Shown: in pieces, positions 35,423-42,676 of the stretch
Layout: each line of letters starts with the position of its first letter
Position numbering within the stretch: the stretch's first letter is position 1
Origin: an uncultured Actinomycetes bacterium
GTDB taxonomy: Bacteria; Actinomycetota; Coriobacteriia; Coriobacteriales; Atopobiaceae
Reading direction: 5' to 3'
NCBI GenBank assembly: GCA_900315165.1
Contig: OMXZ01000017.1
Span: forward strand, 4,616-47,291
Length of the DNA stretch: 42,676 bases
Notes under the pieces: model-generated
Told to the model about the DNA's origin: nothing
Seen by the model: the letters and a program-made list of their open reading frames with translations, nothing else
Database searches by the model: none
Program-made: the position numbers and the translations under genes

Positions 35423-36076
35423 CTACTCGGCCGCCGAAGCGCCTGTACTCTCGGCAGAGGCGTCCGCCTCGGTGCCGGGGAGAGTGCCACGCTCGTAGAA
35501 GGTGAGATGCGCCGTCACGGCATAGGCGTCCGCACGTGCGCCATCCCCCGAGCCAGACGCGGCGATGCCGTAGCCGGTCGATGCGCTGGTCGCCACGTTG
35601 TCCGTGATACTGACCGACTCGATGCTGCAGGGGTACTGACCCTTGGCGAGTGCATCGATCACACTACGGGCCGTCGCATAGTCCGCACAGGTGAAGTCAA
35701 GCGTGACCCCGCGCTTGACCAGGCCCGATTCGCTCCCGTCGAGCTCGTCGAAGGACAGGGAGAAGTTATTGGTCCCTGCGAGCGTCCCGTTGAGGGAGGC
35801 CATAAGGGGGGTAATGTTGTCGTAGGCGGGCATGACGATCTGGCTGCGGCCGGCCGCCTGGTAGTCTTCGATCGCCGCCTGCATGGACTTCAGCTCGAGC
35901 GACTTTGCTGTGTCGACCGTGATCTGGTCCTCGGTCGCGGCGATCTGGCTCTCGAGCGAGTCCACCTGGTCGTTGACGGCGACAAAGATGAAGCGGTAGT
36001 AGACGACCGCGAGCAGGATGACCGCGAGGATTACGAGCAGGACTTTCTCGCGCTTGGAGAAGGTGTAGGTCAGCAT
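35423..36076 (-). CDS. pilO: PilO-like type IV pilus inner-membrane protein
   Basis: A 217-residue protein with a short cytoplasmic N-terminus, one membrane helix (KVLLVILAVILLAVVYYRFIF, about residues 10-30), a coiled-coil stretch (VNDQVDSLESQIAATEDQI) and a C-terminal alpha/beta domain. This matches the architecture of PilO, which dimerises with PilN. It begins 10 bases after the PilM-PilN fusion stop, with GGAGGG upstream of ATG 36076, so the two are co-translated. Sequence alone does not distinguish PilO from GspM-like relatives; position makes PilO most likely. The last ~20 residues are low complexity. Confidence 0.75.
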   Translation of the reverse strand: MLTYTFSKREKVLLVILAVILLAVVYYRFIFVAVNDQVDSLESQIAATEDQITVDTAKSLELKSMQAAIEDYQAAGRSQIVMPAYDNITPLMASLNGTLAGTNNFSLSFDELDGSESGLVKRGVTLDFTCADYATARSVIDALAKGQYPCSIESVSITDNVATSASTGYGIAASGSGDGARADAYAVTAHLTFYERGTLPGTEADASAESTGASAAE

Positions 36077-36086
36077 GGCGTCCCTC

Positions 36087-38081
36087 CTACTTGCTCGCCG
36101 CGTCGGCATCAAGCGCATTGGCGCCCGCATCGGAACCGTCGCCCTGTGCAGCCTGTGCGTTCGTCTCGGCAATCGTGCGCAGGGTCACCGTGAGGGTGGC
36201 CGTGACATTGTCGGTGGAGTCGCTCTGTTGGTTGTCCGCCGTCGAGACGGACACGCCGCTCACGCTGGGCTGCGCCATCAGCGTGGTCGCGAGATTGCCG
36301 TAGGCGTCGAGGTTGGCGCCCGACAGATTCAGCGTCAGGACGTTGCCCTCCAGGTCCTCGGAGTCGACGGTCGCGACCTGCTTCACGTATGTATCGACCA
36401 TATCGAGCGTGCCGAGGGCATCGATGCCCGTCGAGGAGGTCTGCACGTTGTAGGCGTCGTAGACATCCTTGACCTCGTCGTAATCCGTGAGGCCCGAGTC
36501 GATCTGGGCAAGGGACGCCTGGCGGTCGGCCAGCTCGCCCTGCAGCTCCGCCACATGGGCAAGCGGACCGAGCACGCCGAAGCGGACGAAGACGAGCAGG
36601 AAAACGGCAAGGCAGACGGCGAGCGTCACGGTATGACGCACGTCCAGGCCGGAGTCGGACGGCACATAGAGGTTGATCGTCTTTTTCGACGGCCAGGCGC
36701 TGGCGCCGCGGCCGCGCTTGCCTTTGGTTTTGCCGTCCTTCTTGCCGCCGATGGGCTGGTTAAGGATGGCACCGAGGCTCTTGGGCTTGTGCTCCTGCTT
36801 GGGCTCGGTCGTCTGGTCGGGTTGCTTTGTCTGAGCTGGGGCGACGGGCTGAGCGGACAGAGTCGCCGAGACGACATCGGGAATCTCGACGTGGGTCACC
36901 TCAGGCACATAGGTGGGCTCGGGTGCGGGCGAGACAGTCGCTCCATAGCGCATATCGCCGATACCCTCGGCAGTCGTCCATTGGAGATCGTCCAGCCCGT
37001 TGCCCGTGAGGTCCTGAACCTCCTCGGGCGTCGCGGGCACAGTCGGCTCGTCGCCCTGCTGCGCGACCTTGTCGGCGGCGCTCGGATCCTGCGGGCCGCC
37101 GGTGCCGCGCTGGATGGTCGCGCCGTCGGGAGCCGGAGCGGCAGGTCCGTCGGCCAGGACGACCGCGCTCATCACCTGCACGCCCACCGCCTCGCTTAGC
37201 GCATGCACGAGCTGTGGGATCCGCGCGCCGCCGCCCATCAGGTACATGCGGTCGATGTCCTTGTCGCGGTTGGAGAAGTTGTAGAAGTTGACGACCTTGT
37301 TGACCTCCACGCAGATCCGGTCGCACACGGCCATGCACTCCGGCGTATCGAGCACGCCCTCGAAATTGCCGCTCACATAGCTGGCCGCCGTATAGCGATC
37401 GATGTTGCGCAGGTCGGCCACAGCGCGGTCGAACTCGCGGCAGCCAAACTCGATCGTGCGCATGGCCTGGAAGGCGGTCCCGTGGTAGAGGGAGACGTTG
37501 ACGGTGTCGCCGCCGAGGTCCACGACGACCGCGTCGTGGCCGGCGTCCTCAGGATGGGCCGTCTCGTAATCGCCCAGCAGGCGCGCGAGCACCATCTGGG
37601 GCGGGAAGACGCCCCTCAGCTTGAAGCCGCTCTTCTTGAGCATGGCGGCGAGACGATCAACCGTGGCCTGCTGCACCGCCGCCGCATAGAGCTCGAGGCG
37701 CTGGGGCGTGCCCACATCGTCGCGCACGAGCTCGTCCACCGCGTAGTCGTACACATAGGAGGAGGGGTCGTCGTCGATGTAGTCGCGGAACTCGTACGGC
37801 AGGTTGAGCTTGAGCTCGGCCACGGTCATGGCCGGCAGCGAGACCTGGCGGAAGTAGCACTGCTCAGGCGCCAGGACGACCGCACAGTCCTTGGCTCTGA
37901 TGTGCTCCTCGGCGCGCACGTCACGCAGGAACTGGGCCATCGTCTCCGGGGCGACCACGGCGCCGCTCTCGACGATGTCCATCGGCAGACGGCGGGCCAC
38001 CACGCGTGGGGAGCCGCCCTCGCGCACGACCAACTTCACATAGCTGCTGCCGAGGTCGATACCGACTATGGACTTTGCCAT
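36087..38081 (-). CDS. pilM: PilM-PilN fusion protein of the type IV pilus platform
   Basis: A 664-residue protein. Residues 1 to ~310 form a PilM/FtsA-like actin fold: GIDLGSSYVKLVV at the start, VVVDLGGDTVNVSLYHG and YLMGGGARIPQLVHAL as the nucleotide-binding segments. A Pro/Thr/Gln-rich linker of ~160 residues follows, ending in a Lys-rich stretch. Then comes a PilN-like part with an NLYV-type N-terminal motif (INLYVPSD), one membrane helix (~482-505), a coiled coil and a C-terminal alpha/beta domain. PilM normally binds the short N-terminus of a separate PilN; here both are one chain. ATG 38081 follows GGAAAGGG. The PilO-like gene follows immediately. Confidence 0.85.
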   Translation of the reverse strand: MAKSIVGIDLGSSYVKLVVREGGSPRVVARRLPMDIVESGAVVAPETMAQFLRDVRAEEHIRAKDCAVVLAPEQCYFRQVSLPAMTVAELKLNLPYEFRDYIDDDPSSYVYDYAVDELVRDDVGTPQRLELYAAAVQQATVDRLAAMLKKSGFKLRGVFPPQMVLARLLGDYETAHPEDAGHDAVVVDLGGDTVNVSLYHGTAFQAMRTIEFGCREFDRAVADLRNIDRYTAASYVSGNFEGVLDTPECMAVCDRICVEVNKVVNFYNFSNRDKDIDRMYLMGGGARIPQLVHALSEAVGVQVMSAVVLADGPAAPAPDGATIQRGTGGPQDPSAADKVAQQGDEPTVPATPEEVQDLTGNGLDDLQWTTAEGIGDMRYGATVSPAPEPTYVPEVTHVEIPDVVSATLSAQPVAPAQTKQPDQTTEPKQEHKPKSLGAILNQPIGGKKDGKTKGKRGRGASAWPSKKTINLYVPSDSGLDVRHTVTLAVCLAVFLLVFVRFGVLGPLAHVAELQGELADRQASLAQIDSGLTDYDEVKDVYDAYNVQTSSTGIDALGTLDMVDTYVKQVATVDSEDLEGNVLTLNLSGANLDAYGNLATTLMAQPSVSGVSVSTADNQQSDSTDNVTATLTVTLRTIAETNAQAAQGDGSDAGANALDADAASK

Positions 38082-38130
38082 CACGCGCCCTTTCCCTGCG
38101 TAGGCATAAAATTTCACGTGTACATTGTAC

Positions 38131-39036
38131 TCAAAGCAGCAGGCCGAGATACCACGCGAGCACCTCGTATCCGCAGAGCATGGTGATGACCATGGCTACC
38201 GCGATGGAGGGGCCGAAGGGGAAGGCGTGCTCGGGCACGTCGTCCTCGGCATCAACAGACACGTTCTGCTTTACGGCGTTCCCATCCGCAGGGGTGTCAG
38301 TATCTGGGTGCTCAGCACCATCCGCCTTGAACCAGTACCTGACCGCCAAGGCAAACACGATACCCAGCAAGCAGGCCACGATGATCAGAAAGAGGCACTG
38401 CCGCCAGCCGAAATAGAGGCCCGCCAACGCGAAGAGCTTAAGGTCTCCCCCGCCCATGGAGGGCTTGCCCAGCACGCGGTCCATAATCAGCACGAGGATG
38501 AGCAGTGGAACCGTCACGGCGACGGCGCCGATGAGCGACTCCCGCACCACCGGTCCGACGTCCTGTCCGAGAAAGGCACATATCACGAGGTAAAGCACGC
38601 GGATCACGACCGCCGCGATGATGCAGCCGTTCGGGATGAGATAGTCATCGAGGTCCGTAAGCGACGCGACCAAAAGCACGCTCGCCAACCCGCCCATCTC
38701 GAGCGTCTGAAGCGTGAAGCCATACCGCCAGAGGATGACCACGTACAGGACCGCGCAGCCGATCTCGGTCGCGGGGTTACGCACGGAGACCTTGGCCCCG
38801 CAGTAGCGACAGCGCCCATGTGTGGAAAGCCAGCTGACAACAGGCACGAGATCGCGCGGCTCAAGCACATGGCCGCAAGCATCGCAATGCGACCGCCCGC
38901 TCACCCACGACTCGCCCTGCACGATGCGCCAAGCCACGCAGTTGAGGAAGCTGCCCATGACCAAGCCGAGCAGCGCCGTCACGCACGTCAGATAGATTGC
39001 CGCGTACGTCAGAAAGTTTGCCAAGCCCGTATCCAC
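38131..39036 (-). CDS. pilD: Prepilin peptidase / N-methyltransferase
   Basis: Integral membrane aspartic protease of the PilD/ComC family that cleaves and methylates prepilins. The N-terminal cytoplasmic zinc-type loop has Cys51/Cys54 and Cys76/Cys79. The catalytic aspartates lie in TDLDDYLIPN (~128-131) and in GGGDLKL (Asp198). About eight hydrophobic helices are visible. The length of 301 is somewhat above average because of a hydrophilic insert near residues 240-270. The start is GTG 39036 with GGGAGGGG upstream. Its substrate is presumably the pilin encoded two genes upstream. Confidence 0.93.
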   Translation of the reverse strand: MDTGLANFLTYAAIYLTCVTALLGLVMGSFLNCVAWRIVQGESWVSGRSHCDACGHVLEPRDLVPVVSWLSTHGRCRYCGAKVSVRNPATEIGCAVLYVVILWRYGFTLQTLEMGGLASVLLVASLTDLDDYLIPNGCIIAAVVIRVLYLVICAFLGQDVGPVVRESLIGAVAVTVPLLILVLIMDRVLGKPSMGGGDLKLFALAGLYFGWRQCLFLIIVACLLGIVFALAVRYWFKADGAEHPDTDTPADGNAVKQNVSVDAEDDVPEHAFPFGPSIAVAMVITMLCGYEVLAWYLGLLL

Positions 39037-39082
39037 ATGCCCCTCCCTTCGCCCACCAGTATGGCACGCGGGGCGGACACCA

Positions 39083-40231
39083 TCATGCGCCGGGCAGCCA
39101 CTCGGGCGGGCAGAGCCAGGAGTCGAGCCAGCCGGACACCGCGCCGATCAGCTTCTGCACGGGCTTTGTCCGACAGACCGCCATCCGTACCTGGGCGAGC
39201 AGGGCGCAGGCCAGATAAATCCCCACGGCGACCCCCAGCACGAAAAGCGGGATTACGAGCAGCGGCAGATTCACGGCCCACCAGAACTTGCCGTCCATCA
39301 GGAAGCTGTAGATGAAAACGTGCGCATGGATGATATAGACGTCGAAGGCCGCGTTGGCCAGGGTCGCCATGAGGCTGCCGAACCAGGCCGGCGCCCCGCC
39401 GAAGCCCCGCCGCAGCGTCTGGAGCAGGGTATACGCCATGGCCAGGATAAAGGGCGACGAGTAGGTGCGGATGTAGTACCAGTCGTCCCCGCGCAGCGTG
39501 ATGTTGGCCCACTTAATCGCGAGCAAGATCAGCCCAAGCAGGAAGAAAAGCAGGTAGCCGTTCATCTTGAAGTCACGAATGGCACGCCAGATGCGCAGGG
39601 CGAGTCGGTCGCCCTTCTCCCCCTCGTCACCCTCGAGCTCGCGCCGGCGAGTCGTCGCACCGACGATGTAGCACACAAGGAGCCATCCGGCGGAAAAGCC
39701 GAAGTTCTCGCGGAAGAGGTCGTGGGCCGTGAGTGCCGGCACCACGGAGAAGACCAGCACCAGCACCAGGCAGAGCTTGTCCGCCTGCCGCAGGGTGAGG
39801 TTGCGCAGAAGCAGGTTGAGGTAGGGCATGAGCAGGAAGACGGGCAGGTAGCAGACAGTGTACCAGTAGCGCGTGATGATGGGCGGGCAGAGCGACACCA
39901 CGTAGCTCCACCAGCTCGTGTAGAGCCAGGGCGTGGCCACGCGCAGCACGCAGGTGATCACGGCGCACCAGAAGAAGAGCGTGAAGATGAGCTCGATCAG
40001 GCGGTAGCTGCCGTAGACCTTTTTCGTGTAGCCCAGGTAGCCGGACAGAAGAGCGAAGAGGTCGACCGCCGCGACGCACAGCAGGTAGAGGTACCAGGCG
40101 ACCCAATAGGAGGCCTGCCAGGTCTCGGCGATGTCGCGGATGCCGCCGCCCTTGAGCACGTGGTAGCCGATGATGCCGAGCATGGCCACAACCCGTGCCA
40201 CGTCCAGTCCCACGATGCGCTTCTGTGTCAC
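39083..40231 (-). CDS. Acyltransferase 3 family membrane protein
   Basis: Polytopic O-acyltransferase-like protein of 382 residues. The N-terminus RIVGLDVARVVAMLGIIGYHV has the family's early Arg/Asp and the His proposed to be catalytic, and about ten membrane helices follow. Such proteins O-acetylate surface glycans, peptidoglycan or lipids. It lies between the pilin and prepilin peptidase genes in the same direction. It might modify pilus-associated or cell-surface glycans, but this is only positional inference. The start is GTG 40231 with GAGAGGG upstream. Confidence 0.85.
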   Translation of the reverse strand: MTQKRIVGLDVARVVAMLGIIGYHVLKGGGIRDIAETWQASYWVAWYLYLLCVAAVDLFALLSGYLGYTKKVYGSYRLIELIFTLFFWCAVITCVLRVATPWLYTSWWSYVVSLCPPIITRYWYTVCYLPVFLLMPYLNLLLRNLTLRQADKLCLVLVLVFSVVPALTAHDLFRENFGFSAGWLLVCYIVGATTRRRELEGDEGEKGDRLALRIWRAIRDFKMNGYLLFFLLGLILLAIKWANITLRGDDWYYIRTYSSPFILAMAYTLLQTLRRGFGGAPAWFGSLMATLANAAFDVYIIHAHVFIYSFLMDGKFWWAVNLPLLVIPLFVLGVAVGIYLACALLAQVRMAVCRTKPVQKLIGAVSGWLDSWLCPPEWLPGA

Positions 40232-40248
40232 ATTGCCCTCTCAATCAA

Positions 40249-40276
40249 AGAAGGGCCCGGTTTCCCGAGCCCTTCT
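40249..40276 (-). terminator. Attenuating terminator after the pilin gene
   Basis: AGAAGGGC and GCCCTTCT pair around a GAAA-capped inner stem; on the minus strand TTTGATT follows. It lies between the pilin stop and the acyltransferase start, so pilin could be made in excess with partial read-through to the assembly genes. Confidence 0.65.
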
Positions 40277-40299
40277 AAAAACTATAAGCACGTACTTTT

Positions 40300-40743
40300 T
40301 TATTTCGTAGGCTCTATGGTTGCAACACCATTCTTGTCTACCGTAACGGTCCAGGTATTCGGATTAACAACCGCTGCCACGCCTTTCTTAACGCCCGCGA
40401 TATTAACCGTCTTGCCATCAGTCCAATCAGCTTGTTGTTGTGTGGCCGTTACGGTCGCGGTATACCCCGCCGAAGTATCCGTTGTATAAGAAATCTTATC
40501 TGTATCGTGCGGGGAGAGGTTGGTCTCATTGGTCAGCTGAGCTGCTACGAGAACCGCATAGGCATCACGGAGGTTGGCCTCATCGACGGCCTCACGGGAC
40601 TTCTCGAGCTGATTAGTGAACAGAGGGATCGCGATAGCGACAAGCACGGCGATGATCGCGACGACGATCAGGAGCTCCATCAGCGTGAAGCCCTTCTTGC
40701 CTTGCTTCTTGAGCTCTTCCTTCTTGGTCTGAAGCATATTCAT
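40300..40743 (-). CDS. Type IV major pilin (prepilin)
   Basis: A 147-residue prepilin. An 18-residue charged leader ends in KKG, followed by mature FTLMELLIVVAIIAVLVAIAIPLF: the type III signal with Glu5 and the long hydrophobic helix required for pilus assembly. The mature globular part is short and Thr/Asn-rich. ATG 40743 has GAGGAGG upstream. It lies upstream of the prepilin peptidase and the PilMN/PilO genes and is probably the main subunit of the pilus. The small size and single Gly-Phe site are typical of Gram-positive type IV pilins. Confidence 0.92.
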   Translation of the reverse strand: MNMLQTKKEELKKQGKKGFTLMELLIVVAIIAVLVAIAIPLFTNQLEKSREAVDEANLRDAYAVLVAAQLTNETNLSPHDTDKISYTTDTSAGYTATVTATQQQADWTDGKTVNIAGVKKGVAAVVNPNTWTVTVDKNGVATIEPTK

Positions 40744-40767
40744 GGTGGCGTCCTCCTCTTGGTCGTT

Positions 40768-40786
40768 CTCGGACCCGGTGTCCGAG
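40768..40786 (-). promoter_or_regulatory. Leader hairpin upstream of the pilin gene
   Basis: CTCGGAC and GTCCGAG pair around a five-base loop, just above the Shine-Dalgarno of the pilin gene. It may stabilise the pilin message or cap its 5' end. The gap 40744-41164 otherwise holds a pilC relic and the start of an IS. Confidence 0.4.
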
Positions 40787-40909
40787 CTCTGGGTAAAACC
40801 GCCAGCTCCAACGGGAATATGCTTCTGCTCCCGCGAGAGCGAAAATCAAACTACATAATACCGATTCCAGATGGCCCGCAAGGGCTAATTCGAAAAAACT
40901 TGCCGCCGC

Positions 40910-41045
40910 CTACCCCTGGACCGAGGTCTCGAGGGTGAACATGGGGATATAGAAGAATCGAGAGGGCGCGCTGCGTGGCGTTGGCAACCTCGTTGTCGTA
41001 GTACTCGCTCCATGATTCCGCAGTATCTATGACCTGATTCCCACG
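40910..41045 (-). pseudogene. pilC: Relic of the pilC (GspF-type) gene
   Basis: The minus strand from ~41040 reads NQVIDTAESWSEYYDNEVAN, then ATQRALSI. This resembles the last cytoplasmic segment of PilC/GspF platform proteins (TAxxYDNEVxxAxxRAL). In a shifted frame the next bases give FYIPMFTLETSVQG and a stop at 40910-40912, matching the usual PilC end. The membrane segment normally between them (~20 codons) is missing, so the relic has an internal deletion. Upstream it ends near the IS1634-family element. The rest of pilC, and pilB, are not in the window. Confidence 0.6.
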
Positions 41046-41095
41046 AAGGCCCCAGCTCAGGGGCCATTTTCCTGCCGATTTTTATATATTGTATA

Positions 41096-41124
41096 TTGTT
41101 CTGGCATGTTATGCCTGCTATAAT
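41096..41124 (+). promoter_or_regulatory. Promoter of the IS1634-family transposase
   Basis: TTGTTC (41096-41101), a 17-bp spacer and a consensus TATAAT (41119-41124) lie in a very AT-rich stretch about 40 bp before the transposase ATG. Confidence 0.65.
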
Positions 41125-41164
41125 GGGGACATGGATAAACGCAGGTGAGGGGCGGTTTCCGCGC

Positions 41165-42676
41165 ATGTTCCTGAAAAAGACCAAGAGGCCGGGCGGCAGG
41201 GTGTACCTGTCGATCTGCGAGGGCTGGCGCGAGGGCGGCAGGGTCCGCCAGCGCACCGTGGAGCCCGTGGGCTACCTCGACGAGCTCGAGGCCGAGTACG
41301 CCGACCCGCTGGCCCACTTCGAGGCCAGGGCCGCCGAGCTCACGGCGGAGAAGGCCGCGCGGACGGCGCCGGTGGCGATCACCGTCCACCCCGCGCAGAG
41401 GGTGGACAAGCGCGGCGCGGGCGCGAGGAGGGAGGCCGGCAGCTGCGTGCCGCTGGCCGTCTACAACGCCCTCGGCGTGGAGGCCGCCCTCAACAACGAG
41501 CGCGCGGCCACCGGCAGCAGGGCCTCCTACAGCCTGGCGCAGGCCATGAGGCTGATGGTGGTGGAGCGGCTGCTGTCGCCGGGATCCAAGCTCTCCGACC
41601 TGCGCGGGGCGGGGGGCCACTTCTTCGCGTCGGACCTCTCCGAGGACGACCTCTACCGCTCGCTCACCGAGCTCGCCCGCGCGAGGGGCCGCGTGGCGGC
41701 GGCCGTCTCGTCGCACGCCGCGCGCCTCGCCGGCCGCGACGCCACGCGCGTCTACTACGACGTCACCAACTACTACTGGGAGGTCGACGACGAGGACCCC
41801 GACGCGGGCGCCGGCGCGGGCCTCAGGCGCCGCGGCGTCAGCAAGGAGCACAGGCCCGAGCCGATCGTGCAGATGGGCCTGCTCGTCGACAGGAACGCCG
41901 TCCCCATCGACTACCGGCTCTTCCCGGGCAACGAGCACGACGGGGCCACGATGTCCGAGTTCGTGGCCGCGGCGGCCCCCGGCGCCGGCGAGGTCGTCTG
42001 GGTCGCCGACAAGGGCTGCAACACGAGGGCGAACATGGTCGACTGCGCGGCCCGCGGCCAGCACTTCCTGTGGTCGCAGTCGATCAGGGGCACCAAGTCC
42101 AAAGGGGGGCTCAGGGACTGGGTGCTCGACGGCCGCGGCTACGCCGGGGTCGCGGGCGACGCGGACGCCGGCCCGGACTTCAGGGTCAAGAGCAGGCAGG
42201 ACACGCTGGAGCTGGAGGTCGCCGGCCCGGACGGGAGGGCGAGGAGGGTCCCCGTCGAGGTCAAGTACGTGGCCTTCTGGTCGCGCAAGTACCGGGAGCG
42301 CGCCCGCCGCGAGCGGGCCAGGACGGTCGAGCGCGCGATGGACCTCGTCGCGCATCCCTCGAAGTACGCCGCCGTCACGGACAGGGGCGCGATGAAGTAC
42401 GTCTCGGCACGCGACGCGGACCCCGAGACCGGCGAGGTCGCCGGGCCGACCCGGCTCGCCTTCGACGCGGAGGCGCTCGCGGCCGACGAGGCCTGCGACG
42501 GCTACTACCTGATCGTCACCAGCAAGACCGACATGCCCGACCTGGAGGTCATCGACACCTACCGCGGGCTCTGGCGCATCGAGGAGTCCTTCCGCATCAC
42601 CAAGTCCGACCTCAGGGCCCGCCCCGTCTACCTCAGCCGCGCCGACCACATCGAGGCCCACTTCCTGGTCTGCTTC
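41165..42676 (+). CDS. IS1634-family DDE transposase (3' end outside the window)
   Basis: 504 codons are visible and remain open to the right edge. ATG 41165 begins MFLKKTKRPGGRVYLSICEG, typical of the family. Catalytic candidates are Asp199 in YYDVTNYYW, Asp in WVADKGCN (~284) and Glu in LWRIEESFRITK (~473), where Glu is followed six residues later by Lys as in the IS4-superfamily YREK pattern. The gene is very GC-rich, like the host. The C-terminal ~40-80 residues are missing only because the window ends. No lesion is visible, so the element may be active. Confidence 0.9.
   Translation, partial: MFLKKTKRPGGRVYLSICEGWREGGRVRQRTVEPVGYLDELEAEYADPLAHFEARAAELTAEKAARTAPVAITVHPAQRVDKRGAGARREAGSCVPLAVYNALGVEAALNNERAATGSRASYSLAQAMRLMVVERLLSPGSKLSDLRGAGGHFFASDLSEDDLYRSLTELARARGRVAAAVSSHAARLAGRDATRVYYDVTNYYWEVDDEDPDAGAGAGLRRRGVSKEHRPEPIVQMGLLVDRNAVPIDYRLFPGNEHDGATMSEFVAAAAPGAGEVVWVADKGCNTRANMVDCAARGQHFLWSQSIRGTKSKGGLRDWVLDGRGYAGVAGDADAGPDFRVKSRQDTLELEVAGPDGRARRVPVEVKYVAFWSRKYRERARRERARTVERAMDLVAHPSKYAAVTDRGAMKYVSARDADPETGEVAGPTRLAFDAEALAADEACDGYYLIVTSKTDMPDLEVIDTYRGLWRIEESFRITKSDLRARPVYLSRADHIEAHFLVCF

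Larger units (their letters stand above)
41040..42676 (+). mobile_element. IS1634-family element, left part (runs off the window)
   Basis: The left boundary lies near 41040, where the pilC-like sequence stops. GGCCCC and GGGGCC (41048-41065) form a hairpin close to that end. The terminal inverted repeat cannot be fixed without the other end. A strong promoter and a single transposase gene follow. Confidence 0.65.

Noticed and set aside
41057-42661. A 534-codon minus-strand frame over the IS1634 transposase
   Set aside because: It is antisense to a transposase with visible DDE motifs; the product is low complexity.
1-42676. tRNA, rRNA or riboswitch
   Set aside because: I looked in the gaps between genes and saw no cloverleaf, rRNA core or recognisable riboswitch pattern.

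Overview
The window is GC-rich, densely packed bacterial DNA with strong AGGAGG-type ribosome binding sites. Its gene content suggests a gut Actinomycetota of class Coriobacteriia, most likely Collinsella or a close relative. That content is a fru PTS operon under a DeoR regulator, two PepV-like dipeptidases, coiled-coil cell-wall hydrolases, a type IV pilus assembly set and IS1595/IS1634-family elements. The taxonomic call is inference; there is no rRNA or tRNA in the window.

Layout. 1-6.3 kb: the tail of an unknown gene, an alpha/beta hydrolase whose C-terminus runs into an unusual inverted array of 21-bp repeats (1065-1294), a short-chain dehydrogenase, a domain-permuted membrane-anchored GH3 glycosidase and a Gfo/Idh/MocA oxidoreductase. 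6.4-10.3 kb: fruR-fruK-fruA (minus strand) behind repeated TTGAGCGAA operators. 10.36-14.9 kb: a MarR-regulated heterodimeric ABC exporter with GGTACC-cored operators over its promoter. 15-17.9 kb: an ABC1/UbiB-like kinase with a phasin-like partner, and a HAD phosphatase. 18-22 kb: a DUF1015 protein and an 874-residue membrane/TPR-like protein of unknown function. 22.1-26.1 kb: two paralogous PepV-type dipeptidases flanking a second HAD phosphatase, with an alternating array of small palindromes at 24.47-24.66 kb.

26.2-30.5 kb: a 1004-codon Fe-S/FAD oxidoreductase gene, split by a complete IS1595-family element (perfect 25-bp inverted repeats, 8-bp target duplication) and also frameshifted in a C-run. 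30.5-33.4 kb: two coiled-coil cell-wall hydrolases around a cold-shock gene. 33.5-35.3 kb: a secreted beta-helix/carbohydrate-binding-like surface protein with a frameshift near its end. 35.4-40.7 kb: a type IV pilus gene set on the minus strand (pilin, acyltransferase, prepilin peptidase, a PilM-PilN fusion, PilO-like protein). 40.9-41.05 kb: a relic of pilC, cut off where an IS1634-family element begins; that transposase runs off the window.

Together, the left half is mostly intact housekeeping, sugar-uptake and efflux functions. The right half (26-42.7 kb) shows repeated gene decay: an IS insertion, two frameshifts, and a pilC remnant beside a second IS. This suggests that a redox enzyme, a surface protein and possibly pilus assembly are being lost in this lineage. 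Single-base frameshifts could also be sequencing or assembly errors.
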